From Dyadobacter arcticus (GTDB lineage Bacteria; Bacteroidota; Bacteroidia; Cytophagales; Spirosomataceae): 64,000 nucleotides of DNA. A model generated the notes under the pieces. The model ran no database searches. It saw only the letters and a list, made by a program, of their open reading frames with translations, and was not told where the DNA came from. How positions within the stretch are numbered: the first letter of the stretch is position 1; the number at the start of each line of letters is the position of its first letter. A program made the position numbers and the translations under genes. Below are positions 18,714 through 26,013 of this stretch, one piece after another. The stretch is taken from contig NZ_JAASQJ010000005.1 of assembly GCF_011762185.1 (NCBI RefSeq), positions 186,001-250,000 of the forward strand, in the 5' to 3' direction.

Positions 18714-18788
18714 GGAGGTTGTAGCTCAGTCGGTTAGAGCGCTAGATTGTGGTTCTAGAGGTCGCGGGTTCGAGACCCGTCTCCCTCC
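18714..18788 (+). tRNA. tRNA-His (GTG anticodon), integration target of the element
   Basis: Cloverleaf folded by hand. The D stem is GCTC/GAGC. The anticodon stem is CTAGA/TCTAG with loop TTGTGGT (anticodon GTG). The T arm is GCGGG-TTCGAGA-CCCGT. The extra 5' G (position -1) expected of tRNA-His at 18714 pairs with C73 at 18788. CCA is not encoded. The acceptor stem has two mismatches, U5 against C68 and U6 against U67, while pairs 1-4 and 7 are sound. The 3' end from the T loop onward is repeated at 43099, so it lies inside the attachment core. A GGGG-TTTTG-CCCC mini-hairpin sits just upstream (18695-18707). Confidence 0.88.
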
Positions 18789-18875
18789 CTTGAAATAAGT
18801 TCAAAGTCAAACAAAATGCCTGTAAATCAATGATTTGCGGGCATTTTTGTTTTTCAGATTATATCAAAAAATGCA
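18768..18875 (+). repeat. attL: tRNA-His 3' end plus terminator, direct repeat with 43099-43220
   Basis: The 21 bases from the T loop to the discriminator (18768-18788) are identical to 43099-43119. After a 14-base insertion present only in the right copy, similarity resumes at 18789 versus 43134. It runs to about 18875 with a handful of substitutions, covering the whole tRNA terminator. Such repeats are the hallmark of integrase-mediated insertion into a tRNA 3' end. Confidence 0.9.
18813..18854 (+). terminator. Strong terminator of tRNA-His, duplicated in attR
   Basis: AAAATGCC-TGTAAATCA pairs with TGATTTGCG-GGCATTTT around a very small loop, giving about 15 nearly continuous pairs, then a T-rich tail. 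A second copy with one or two changes lies at 43160-43198. Confidence 0.85.
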
Positions 18876-18887
18876 AAAATTCCCATG

Positions 18888-18941
18888 TTTTCCAGCGTCA
18901 TTCGTGTAGTTCGACGCTTTGCGAAAAAAGACGCTGGAAAA
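18888..18941. promoter_or_regulatory. 12-bp inverted repeat between attL and the integrase
   Basis: TTTTCCAGCGTC (18888-18899) and GACGCTGGAAAA (18930-18941) form a perfect inverted repeat around 30 bases. The spacer begins with TTCGTGTAGTTC (18901-18912), a 12-mer that recurs in the same orientation at 43037-43048 near the other end. These are plausible integrase arm or directionality-factor sites, or the operator of the integrase gene. Confidence 0.55.
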
Positions 18942-19037
18942 TGCCCGTAAGTTTCTGATTAACAACATGTTTACGAGATAAACATCTTGTTTGAAAAGGC
19001 TGGTAACGCGATATTTAACCACTTAAATGCTAGCGTC

Positions 19038-20258
19038 ATGTTGGAAAAAACTTTCGGCCTGTTTTTCTATCTAAAACAAGCCAAGAATCAGAAGGATGGT
19101 TTACGTTACGTTTACCTCAGAATTACCGTCGACGGCAAGCCCGTCGAAATGTCCACAAAACAACTTTGGAGCCCCGCCAGATGGAATGTGGATGCGGGCA
19201 GAGCCATCGGCCAAAAAGAAGACACCCGGACGCTCAATGCCTATTTGGACATGTTGAGCTCAAAAGTTTTTCAAGCGAAGAAGATGTTGATCGAGGATGA
19301 CAAGGAATTGTCAGCCGAGGCATTGAAGAATGTTCTGCTCGGGAAGAGCAATGAGACTCGCACGATTCTTGAAGTCTTCCAGCGCCATAATGAGCAAATG
19401 GAAGCATTGGTTGGTCAAGAGTTCGCGCCGCTTACTTTAAAGCGATACAAAACTGCCAAGGAGCATACCGCCTCCTTCATCAAATGGAAATACAAGAAGG
19501 ACGACTTTGAAATCAAAAACCTCAATTTTGAATTCATTACTGAATTTAATTTTTGGCTTCGCAGCGCGAGAGGATGCAATCACAATTCGGCAATCAAATA
19601 CCTGAGTAACCTCAAAAAGGTTGTGCTGATCTGTGTCAATAACAAATGGTTGAAGAAAGATCCGTTCCAAGGCTTTAAGTTGACCAAGAAAGAAGTTGTG
19701 AAGAACCCGCTGTCCAGGGATGAGCTGAAACGACTAACGGAAAAAGTGTTCGAGGTCGAAAGAATCGGCCAGGTACGGGACATCTTTTTATTTTGCTGCT
19801 ACACCGGACTAGCTTATGTGGATGTAAAGCAATTGAAGACAACGGATATTGTTGTCGGCATGGATGGCGAGCCTTGGATTGACACAACAAGGCAAAAAAC
19901 GGATGCGCCTACACGTATTCCGTTACTGGATACGGCGCTGGAAATTATTGAGAAGTATAAGGATCATCCGCAATGCTGTGCGGCTGGCGTTGTGCTGCCA
20001 GTTCTGAGCAATCAGAAGATGAATGCTTACTTGAAGGAGATTGCTAACCTCTGTGGGATTTCGAAAACGCTGACTTTTCATATTGCTCGGCACACGTTCG
20101 CCACTACGGTGACACTGAGTAATAAGGTGCCGATTGAGACGGTTTCGAAGATGCTTGGGCATCGGTCTTTGAAGCAGACTATGATTTATGCTAAGATTTT
20201 AGATGTGAAGATTAGTGAGGATATGAAGGGGTTGAGGGAGCGGTTGAAGGGGATGTAG
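19038..20258 (+). CDS. Tyrosine recombinase (integrase) of the element
   Basis: About 406 residues from ATG 19038; the upstream TTG start adds an unlikely leader. Domains: an N-terminal Arm-DNA-binding beta sheet (FYLKQAKNQKDGLRYVYLRI), a SAM-like core-binding domain (about 100-200) and a C-terminal catalytic domain. Catalytic residues seen are HIARHTFAT (His-x-x-Arg), GHRSLKQT (second His) and the nucleophile Tyr in MIYAKI. The first catalytic Arg, usually in TGLR, is replaced: the motif reads CYTGLAYVDV. This substitution is common in Bacteroidota element integrases, IntDOT being the known example. Position next to attL and orientation away from the tRNA fit an element-encoded integrase that excises and inserts at tRNA-His. 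Confidence 0.92.
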   Translation: MLEKTFGLFFYLKQAKNQKDGLRYVYLRITVDGKPVEMSTKQLWSPARWNVDAGRAIGQKEDTRTLNAYLDMLSSKVFQAKKMLIEDDKELSAEALKNVLLGKSNETRTILEVFQRHNEQMEALVGQEFAPLTLKRYKTAKEHTASFIKWKYKKDDFEIKNLNFEFITEFNFWLRSARGCNHNSAIKYLSNLKKVVLICVNNKWLKKDPFQGFKLTKKEVVKNPLSRDELKRLTEKVFEVERIGQVRDIFLFCCYTGLAYVDVKQLKTTDIVVGMDGEPWIDTTRQKTDAPTRIPLLDTALEIIEKYKDHPQCCAAGVVLPVLSNQKMNAYLKEIANLCGISKTLTFHIARHTFATTVTLSNKVPIETVSKMLGHRSLKQTMIYAKILDVKISEDMKGLRERLKGM

Positions 20259-20384
20259 TCGAGGTAGTGAGCCAAATATCAGATTGAAAGCCTAGTACTT
20301 GGCTCACTCCCCGAAGTCATGCAAGCTTATTTAGAGCAACTTCCGACGCTGTTTACAGTTATGTCGAATAGGCTTGATCATTGC

Positions 20385-20879
20385 TCATGATGGAGCTTCG
20401 TAAATATCCTTCCTATATTTTCGGGCATTGCTAACAAACCATGATCCATAGTACCGGATAAACGACAACAACTCTACTGGAACAAATGAAGCAACGACAT
20501 GGCCAGCGGCTTTTTGATAGTCATTGAAGACAATTCGATCAATTAAAAACTCTTCATTCTGGGACTCAAACTCTATGTTGAAGTGAGCGATTGAATTCCT
20601 TAACGCATAAACGAAGCTCTGCAAATCAACATAGTCTTTGTTTATTGTGGATTCATTGATCCCCATTGTAACTCTAAGTTTTTCTGTAATCCTATCTTTT
20701 GGTAAAAAGCTTATCGCTTTTTCTTTTGGAAAAACAATTATACCCAATAGACAATTAGTTAACAAAGTATAATTGAATTGTTTATCAAATTTGAACCTAT
20801 ACAAAAGTCCTTCATATTGAGATATCAGTTCTAAGGTTCGTTCAATAAAATCAATTTCAACGTTTCGATAATTTCCCAT
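20385..20879 (-). CDS. HEPN-like protein, possible RNase
   Basis: 164 residues, mostly helical. The RNSIAH motif (Arg94, His99) fits the Rx4-6H signature of HEPN ribonuclease and toxin domains, and the surrounding LRNSIAHFNIEF is typical of the pEK499-p136-like HEPN group. HEPN proteins often cut tRNA or mRNA in toxin-antitoxin and anti-phage systems, or act as non-catalytic partners. No antitoxin-like nucleotidyltransferase (MNT) is adjacent; the next gene upstream on the same strand is a lipoprotein. Assignment rests on the motif and helical context only. Confidence 0.55.
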   Translation of the reverse strand: MGNYRNVEIDFIERTLELISQYEGLLYRFKFDKQFNYTLLTNCLLGIIVFPKEKAISFLPKDRITEKLRVTMGINESTINKDYVDLQSFVYALRNSIAHFNIEFESQNEEFLIDRIVFNDYQKAAGHVVASFVPVELLSFIRYYGSWFVSNARKYRKDIYEAPS

Positions 20880-20910
20880 TTTTTACCTGTTCTTTCGATC
20901 TGAATTGTTT

Positions 20911-21432
20911 CTACTCTACTTGCAAAACTTCGTATGTTGCCCCAATGCTCCCACTTGTATAAACATACTGAACAATAGCCGGATAAATTTCATAATGTGG
21001 CTTATCCTCCGGCCAATCCACAAATCTCTCCCCAAAAGAAGATCCGGATTGTGGTATTAGCGTCTTCCGGAAAGTTCTTCCATCTGGGTAAAATGTGATT
21101 CTAGTAGCCTTCTTGTGCTTGGCATCGTCGTAGACGATTACAATCGGACATTTACAAGGTTCATCGTAGAAGGCCACCACAAAATGACTTTTGTCGATAC
21201 CATCTGGTATCTTAAATTTTACTTGTTGATAAATTTTTTCAGCTTGCCGAATAGTGTCAGGTTCGTTTTCACTTGTCGGAATACCAGTTGAATCTTTGTA
21301 AACTGTCTGTGATTCAGAAGGTTGGTTGCCATGGCTATCATTGTTAGACCCACAACGCACCAAGACAACCATCAGACAAACAATGGCTGATAGAGTTCGA
21401 ATTTTAGTAAAAATATGCAATTTCTTTCTCAA
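20911..21432 (-). CDS. Lipoprotein of unknown function in the element
   Basis: 173 residues. A signal with hydrophobic core LSAIVCLMVVLV ends in VRC; Arg before the lipidated Cys is unusual, so the lipobox is imperfect. The mature part opens with an Asn/Ser-rich linker and continues as one small globular domain with CKCPIVIVYDD, which has a CxC pair. It is upstream of the HEPN-like gene on the same strand with a 31-base gap, so the two may be co-expressed. Not recognised as a known family. Confidence 0.6.
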   Translation of the reverse strand: MRKKLHIFTKIRTLSAIVCLMVVLVRCGSNNDSHGNQPSESQTVYKDSTGIPTSENEPDTIRQAEKIYQQVKFKIPDGIDKSHFVVAFYDEPCKCPIVIVYDDAKHKKATRITFYPDGRTFRKTLIPQSGSSFGERFVDWPEDKPHYEIYPAIVQYVYTSGSIGATYEVLQVE

Positions 21433-21559
21433 GGTTGAATTTGATCAATAAATACCATGTTCGGCTCCAGCTGGATCGAATCCAAAACTAATATACCTTG
21501 TTGTTTTCATTGTAAAAAAATAAGCGACATATCCATTGTAATCTTCTCAAAATAATCAA

Positions 21560-22321
21560 ATGCGTATGAAATTTATTGATACCAATATCCTTTACTACAA
21601 ATTTTCAAACTCATACCCCGATACCATATCAGGTACAAATATCGTATCCATTAGCGCCCTGGAATTCTTAAAAAATATAGAAAAATCACACCCAAATCGA
21701 TCAAAGTACTATGTACCTTATCGATTTGGCTCACATGATTTTATAAATCGAGAATATTTAAAGTTACATGGAAAGCGGCCGTTTCGTAGTTCTTACTCCG
21801 ATTCCATATCATTTGAATTCAAGCAGAACGCTAATAACTATGTTCTATACAACAATGAATCAATTGCGAATGCAATTAATGAGAAACAGGCAAGTTTGTA
21901 TCAAGCTTCAATATTTTTTTTAGAAAAGCAAGATTTTAAGGAGCTTAAATCAAAGTTCAAGTTCATTATAGAGAATAACTTGGTTTGCCATCCATTGACA
22001 AAAGAGGATATTGAAAGGTCATATCAATTGCTAGACACCTTCACTGATACGCACAATATGAAACCTGATTTTCGAAACTCGTGGAATGACATACTTATTT
22101 TGTCAAAAGTCATAAACAGTGGCGGAACGCTAATTTCGTCCGATAAAGAACTTAATAAATTCGCGGCAGAAGTGTACGGTGCAAAAGTAGTGGCATATGA
22201 TAACATCATGGAATACTCCTTTCCCTGTCAGCATGCAGAGACCGTCCTAGGCTACACTAAATTCGAAAGTAAGGGCTACATTAATCAGGGATGGGCTTAT
22301 AGAAAAAATAAAGGAAAATAA
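21560..22321 (+). CDS. PIN-like domain protein, putative RNase
   Basis: 253 residues. The N-terminal FIDTNILYYKF and later NDILILSKV and SSDKELNKFA segments give four acidic positions (Asp7, Glu35, Asp177, Asp195) in the order expected for the metal site of a PIN ribonuclease. A helical insert of about 130 residues separates the first and last pairs, longer than in VapC toxins. PIN proteins cut RNA in toxin-antitoxin systems and defence loci. It is transcribed divergently from the lipoprotein/HEPN pair. The fold call is good; the role is inferred. Confidence 0.65.
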   Translation: MRMKFIDTNILYYKFSNSYPDTISGTNIVSISALEFLKNIEKSHPNRSKYYVPYRFGSHDFINREYLKLHGKRPFRSSYSDSISFEFKQNANNYVLYNNESIANAINEKQASLYQASIFFLEKQDFKELKSKFKFIIENNLVCHPLTKEDIERSYQLLDTFTDTHNMKPDFRNSWNDILILSKVINSGGTLISSDKELNKFAAEVYGAKVVAYDNIMEYSFPCQHAETVLGYTKFESKGYINQGWAYRKNKGK

Positions 22322-22458
22322 AGACTGCCAACATGCCTACAATGCTAATTTGAAAAGCAAGCTTAACTTATTACGTAACGGTTTAGAACCCTGACTCTTG
22401 CTAGTTAAGTAACCTTATCAAGGCAATTAGTTCGGTAAGCACATGAGTTGAATAGGTG

Positions 22459-22495
22459 TGCCCTGCGCGATGCAGATCACGGATTTTGCAGGGCA
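22459..22495. other. Hairpin-forming inverted repeat upstream of an unknown gene
   Basis: TGCCCTGC (22459-22466) and GCAGGGCA (22488-22495) are perfect inverted repeats around 21 bases. They sit in a 290-base gap after the PIN gene and upstream of the next gene, in a locally G/C-richer patch. This could be a leader hairpin or a terminator without a T-run. Confidence 0.45.
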
Positions 22496-22610
22496 GCCTC
22501 TGTTATCTGAGGCCCGGATCATACTTGGTAGTCCGATAATTACTTATTTCTCTGTGTCTCCGTCAAAGTACAAAAAATTGTATTTTGCACTAGTCAACCA
22601 ATCAAACCCT

Positions 22611-23570
22611 ATGAACAAGGAAGAATTTTCAAAAGCATTAAAGAACACGCTATTTGCTAAGTTAAACATCACTTTTAAAATAAAGACTGTTAAGCCTGAA
22701 CAGATAGTACTATTGAAAATATCGACCCCAAATTATAGTCAGGTGGTAGATTGGTATGTAGACGGCAATGGAAATATTCCTGATGCCGAGGATAGGTTGT
22801 CCGATATAATAACCACAGTATCAGACTTACTATATCAATCAGAATATTCGAAACTTAAAAGAGAAATACGTGAGATTGCCGCCGCCTGTGCATACTATGC
22901 GCAAAATTGTAAGATAGGTATAACTCATCCTAATGACTATTCTGGCAAATGCACTAAAGAAGAACTGGCTATAATAGGCTGCCAATTATTCATTCTTAGG
23001 GCCCATGAACACTTTAAGACTTTAAGCACTCTTTCAGACACACATTCACATGAAGACTTTTACAGATTTGAATTCTCCATAAATGTAATCCTACGCAGCT
23101 GTATATTGGATTCATTATTGATGAGCGCTTGGGTCAAGGATAAAAGCAGAGTATCTAAATTTATAAGAGACTTAATAGTGTCGTCTTACCTGATGACTCC
23201 ATCGGGCCTGTCTGCAGTAAGGGATAAGGAAATTATGAACGGGGCGAATTATTTCAATGTCGGCTGTAAAAAAGATATAAATAATAATAGAAAGAAAAAA
23301 ATACTAAACCATGTGTCAACAAATGGGTTTATTGAGTACTTAAAAGGGTCGAATCACATAAAGTCGTTTCGTGGCCTATATGACATGTATTCTAAATTTG
23401 ATCACTTTAGTCCAATTCCATACCTCCATTTTTTGGAAAGGCCAGTTATTGAAAAGATAAGTATTCATCGCGATTCGTTTCATTTTGTAAAACATGCTCT
23501 GTCACAAATGCTTATAAAACGGAGAGATCCTTTGATGAATACATTTTGTGACATTCTTGGATTACCCTGA
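22611..23570 (+). CDS. Hypothetical protein of the element, 319 residues
   Basis: The start is placed at ATG 22611 (MNKEEFSK); the longer frame upstream translates the hairpin region and is unlikely to be coding. TATTTTG at 22581 gives a possible -7-like box. The protein is soluble, with an N-terminal alpha/beta part and a largely helical C-terminal half with several Cys (YAQNCKIG, CILDSLLM, VGCKKDI) but no recognised catalytic motif. The distal FDHFSPIPYLHFLE segment is distinctive. Not recognised as a known family. AT-rich like the rest of the cargo, with the next small gene starting 28 bases after its stop. Confidence 0.6.
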   Translation: MNKEEFSKALKNTLFAKLNITFKIKTVKPEQIVLLKISTPNYSQVVDWYVDGNGNIPDAEDRLSDIITTVSDLLYQSEYSKLKREIREIAAACAYYAQNCKIGITHPNDYSGKCTKEELAIIGCQLFILRAHEHFKTLSTLSDTHSHEDFYRFEFSINVILRSCILDSLLMSAWVKDKSRVSKFIRDLIVSSYLMTPSGLSAVRDKEIMNGANYFNVGCKKDINNNRKKKILNHVSTNGFIEYLKGSNHIKSFRGLYDMYSKFDHFSPIPYLHFLERPVIEKISIHRDSFHFVKHALSQMLIKRRDPLMNTFCDILGLP

Positions 23571-23598
23571 AAAGAATAAGACCAAACGCCTAGAAATT

Positions 23599-23942
23599 AT
23601 GGATTTAGAGAAATGGATTGAAAAACTTGATATTTTACAGAAGTATCGCTACGAGTATGTGAGAGAGAAAAATCATCTCGCTGCCGGTAAAAAGAAAAAT
23701 GCGAAGGGTCATAAAGAGACAATGAAGCGTTATCAGATTCTTACAGAGAGTCTGACCAAGGGTTCATCTGAACTCAGAGACTTCTTTTCAGGGAATTTTG
23801 ACGATGTCGGAAAACTTGAAAGTTTGATGATCCTAAAAAGGACTCGTATTTTGTCCATGATATTGATAAACTTCTTGATGCCGTTAACGAGAGAATAAAG
23901 AGAATGAGTCCTACTATTATCGATACTGTTTACAATTTTTGA
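23599..23942 (+). pseudogene. Small helical protein gene with an apparent -1 frameshift
   Basis: From ATG 23599 (MDLEKWIEKL) the frame is coding-like through KLESL, then runs into a poor sequence ending at 23898. From base 23826 the other frame continues with DDPKKDSYFVHDIDKLLD and ends at TGA 23940-23942, which looks far more protein-like. One base appears to be missing at about 23824-23826. Joined, the product is about 114 residues, charged and helical. It may be a recent mutation, an assembly error or a programmed slip; no classic slippery heptamer is visible. It probably forms a pair with the 319-residue gene before it. Function unknown. Confidence 0.6.
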
Positions 23943-24435
23943 ACATCAATCTCAAAAAAACCTCGTTCATGAAGCAGCCTGCACCGCCACAACAAGGAGC
24001 ACCAAGTAAGGAAAACGGAGGTTTTCTTGACAATTGTAAGGATAGGTCTTTCCAGAAGCCTAGGTACTTTAAAAGGGTAGAGAAATCCGGTCAAGAAATT
24101 AAAGTAAAGACTTCCAACAGGCAATCGAGTTTGATTACTTGGCCATATGGCTTACCGACAAGCAGAGTACGTTGGCTCCTGAGTAGGCCATGACTGAGAT
24201 CTTATGCAGCGTGAGATTTTGATGTACGGATTTTCAGCTGATGATCATCAAAGCGAGCCGAAAGTTTCTTGGCACAAGCTTGCCAATAGGATCGACGAGA
24301 TGTAATGCTCATTGAGGCCAGATCAAGATGGGCGAGTGGCAATTACTGGAATTAAGTTCGCTTCAATTTCGATACAACCTTATAAATTCCATCGAATAGA
24401 ATATTTAGTTGAATGGAGCTGGATATTGCGCAAAG
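23943..24435. other. Stretch without a supported gene
   Basis: A short reading frame at 23972-24193 (start MKQPAPPQQG) is possible but has no recognisable feature. The rest holds only scattered short frames and a TTGGCA-CAAGCT-TGCCAA near-palindrome (around 24270-24287). It separates two convergent transcription units, and it looks like decayed DNA. Confidence 0.4.
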
Positions 24436-26013
24436 TTAAGATCGGATTAATTGACTAAAATCTTGTTCGGATCTCTGCAAGCTATAATATGCGACAAATA
24501 GTGCTAAGGCCCTTTTGTGAGCGGGAATAGAATTAGTTTTATATGAAAGCTGAAGTAATTCTTTCATAAAACCAAGATTGAACTCCCAAAGACTAAAATA
24601 GTTTGGATAGATAGTATCGACGTTCACTATTAACCAGTTAATTCCTTGAATCGTGCCATCATTTCTCCCGTCGAGTTCAATCATCATTCTATCCACAATT
24701 CTTTTACCGGTCAAATATTGCTGAGTTAAGTAACTAATATCATGGTATTCATAACAGCCATGGTCAAGTCCAACAATAAATAGATAAGCAATTAATCGAC
24801 AGATATCGTTACACCAATAATCATACTTTATACCGCCAGTGTCAATCAACGTCGGCCTATTTCCTTGAACTAAAATATTTCTAGCATGAAAATCCCCATG
24901 AGACAAGACCAGTGGTTTTTTTGTGATTACACCTGACGAGTCTTGCTTGCCAAGAGTTCTAAAACTTCCACCCACAATAAAATTTCGAAGTTGGACCGGA
25001 TCGAAGTCATGTGGAAAGGCATCCAAAATTGGCTTCAATTCGCTTATTGCGGTTTGGACGAGGTTAAATCCCGAGAAAGAAAATTTCTCAAAAATGAAGT
25101 AGAACTTTTCGGGAGCGGCGTTATTGGCTATGAAGTGATCCTTTAGTCCATTTCGAAAGTACAATTCATTAAGAAAGAAATCAATTTTATCATTATCCGG
25201 ATTTTTTTGTAGCCACTTAAACAAAGTCTCACTTGATTTTACTTCCTCTACTAGAACACCTAAAATTTCTTCATTTTCGTAGTATATCGGCGCGATATTG
25301 GTCCTAAACCTCGCAGGAAAACGTAGATACAATTCGGATGCATTATGAATTTCAGTCTTAAGAGATGGTTTATCTTTAGAGATTTTAAGAATGAAACTTC
25401 GATCACGAAATTTTAGTCGAAAATTAACTGCCCCACTCAAACCCGACTGAAAGCTTTCTAGCGATAATTCATCCTGATAGTCCAATTTCTGTTTTATTTG
25501 AAAAACTAAGTCTCTAACGGACGATTTACCTAATGATTGAATATTAGCTTCCAAGCCGATATCGTCCACGTCATAAGAAAACAACTCTGTCGTCAAGAAT
25601 TTAGAGAGGGCAATACGTCTCACTTGTCTCTTTAACTCGCTTGCTCGTACACTTTTTAAAATTGGCCCGATGTATGCATACCTGTCATGAAGCTCGTCAT
25701 AGTCAATCAAACCACTTGACAGGCTGCCTGTAGTATAGACAAGAACTTCAATGTTTAAACCCAGAGATTTGATTTTTTCGAGTACATGTTCACCGACCTG
25801 TCTGTTGTTCGAGTCATACATGTCCAAAATTAGTATGTCGGGAGGCGACGTCCGTAAGTCCTTCTCCATAGGCAACGTATCTCCAAACGGTACATAGTGA
25901 AATGATATTCCATATCGCTGAAGTTCTGCGTTCATTGAAATGAAATAAGAATCTACATCTAACTGAGTCGATGGATTGTCCTCATAATGAAATACGCGAA
26001 TTATTCTATTCAT
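24436..26013 (-). CDS. Receiver domain fused to an aminoglycoside-phosphotransferase/kinase-fold domain
   Basis: 525 residues. Residues 1-130 have a complete receiver core: acidic Glu11/Asp12, phospho-acceptor Asp64 in LILDMYDS, Thr94/Thr95 in VYTTG and Lys120 in PILKS. Residues 190-525 form an APH/choline-kinase-like fold: glycine-rich LSGAVNFRL, ILKIS with candidate Lys210, LSHGDFHARN (His372, Asp374, Asn379; catalytic loop) and LIDTGG (Asp392, metal-binding). Key catalytic residues are present, so it may be an active small-molecule or protein kinase. It may resemble the ternary-complex-associated (TCAD) kinase-fold domains described in bacterial conflict systems, but I cannot confirm this. 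Its start overlaps the stop of the 1636-residue gene by 8 bases, so translation is probably coupled. The receiver could accept phosphate from, or respond to, the GHKL protein. Confidence 0.75.
   Translation of the reverse strand: MNRIIRVFHYEDNPSTQLDVDSYFISMNAELQRYGISFHYVPFGDTLPMEKDLRTSPPDILILDMYDSNNRQVGEHVLEKIKSLGLNIEVLVYTTGSLSSGLIDYDELHDRYAYIGPILKSVRASELKRQVRRIALSKFLTTELFSYDVDDIGLEANIQSLGKSSVRDLVFQIKQKLDYQDELSLESFQSGLSGAVNFRLKFRDRSFILKISKDKPSLKTEIHNASELYLRFPARFRTNIAPIYYENEEILGVLVEEVKSSETLFKWLQKNPDNDKIDFFLNELYFRNGLKDHFIANNAAPEKFYFIFEKFSFSGFNLVQTAISELKPILDAFPHDFDPVQLRNFIVGGSFRTLGKQDSSGVITKKPLVLSHGDFHARNILVQGNRPTLIDTGGIKYDYWCNDICRLIAYLFIVGLDHGCYEYHDISYLTQQYLTGKRIVDRMMIELDGRNDGTIQGINWLIVNVDTIYPNYFSLWEFNLGFMKELLQLSYKTNSIPAHKRALALFVAYYSLQRSEQDFSQLIRS

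Noticed and set aside
18714..18788. Second complete tRNA at attR
   Set aside because: Only the T-loop-to-discriminator segment is present at 43099; upstream sequence does not fold as a tRNA.
23972..24193. Short plus-strand frame starting MKQPAPPQQG
   Set aside because: No family resemblance, composition odd, lies in decayed sequence; not enough to call a gene.
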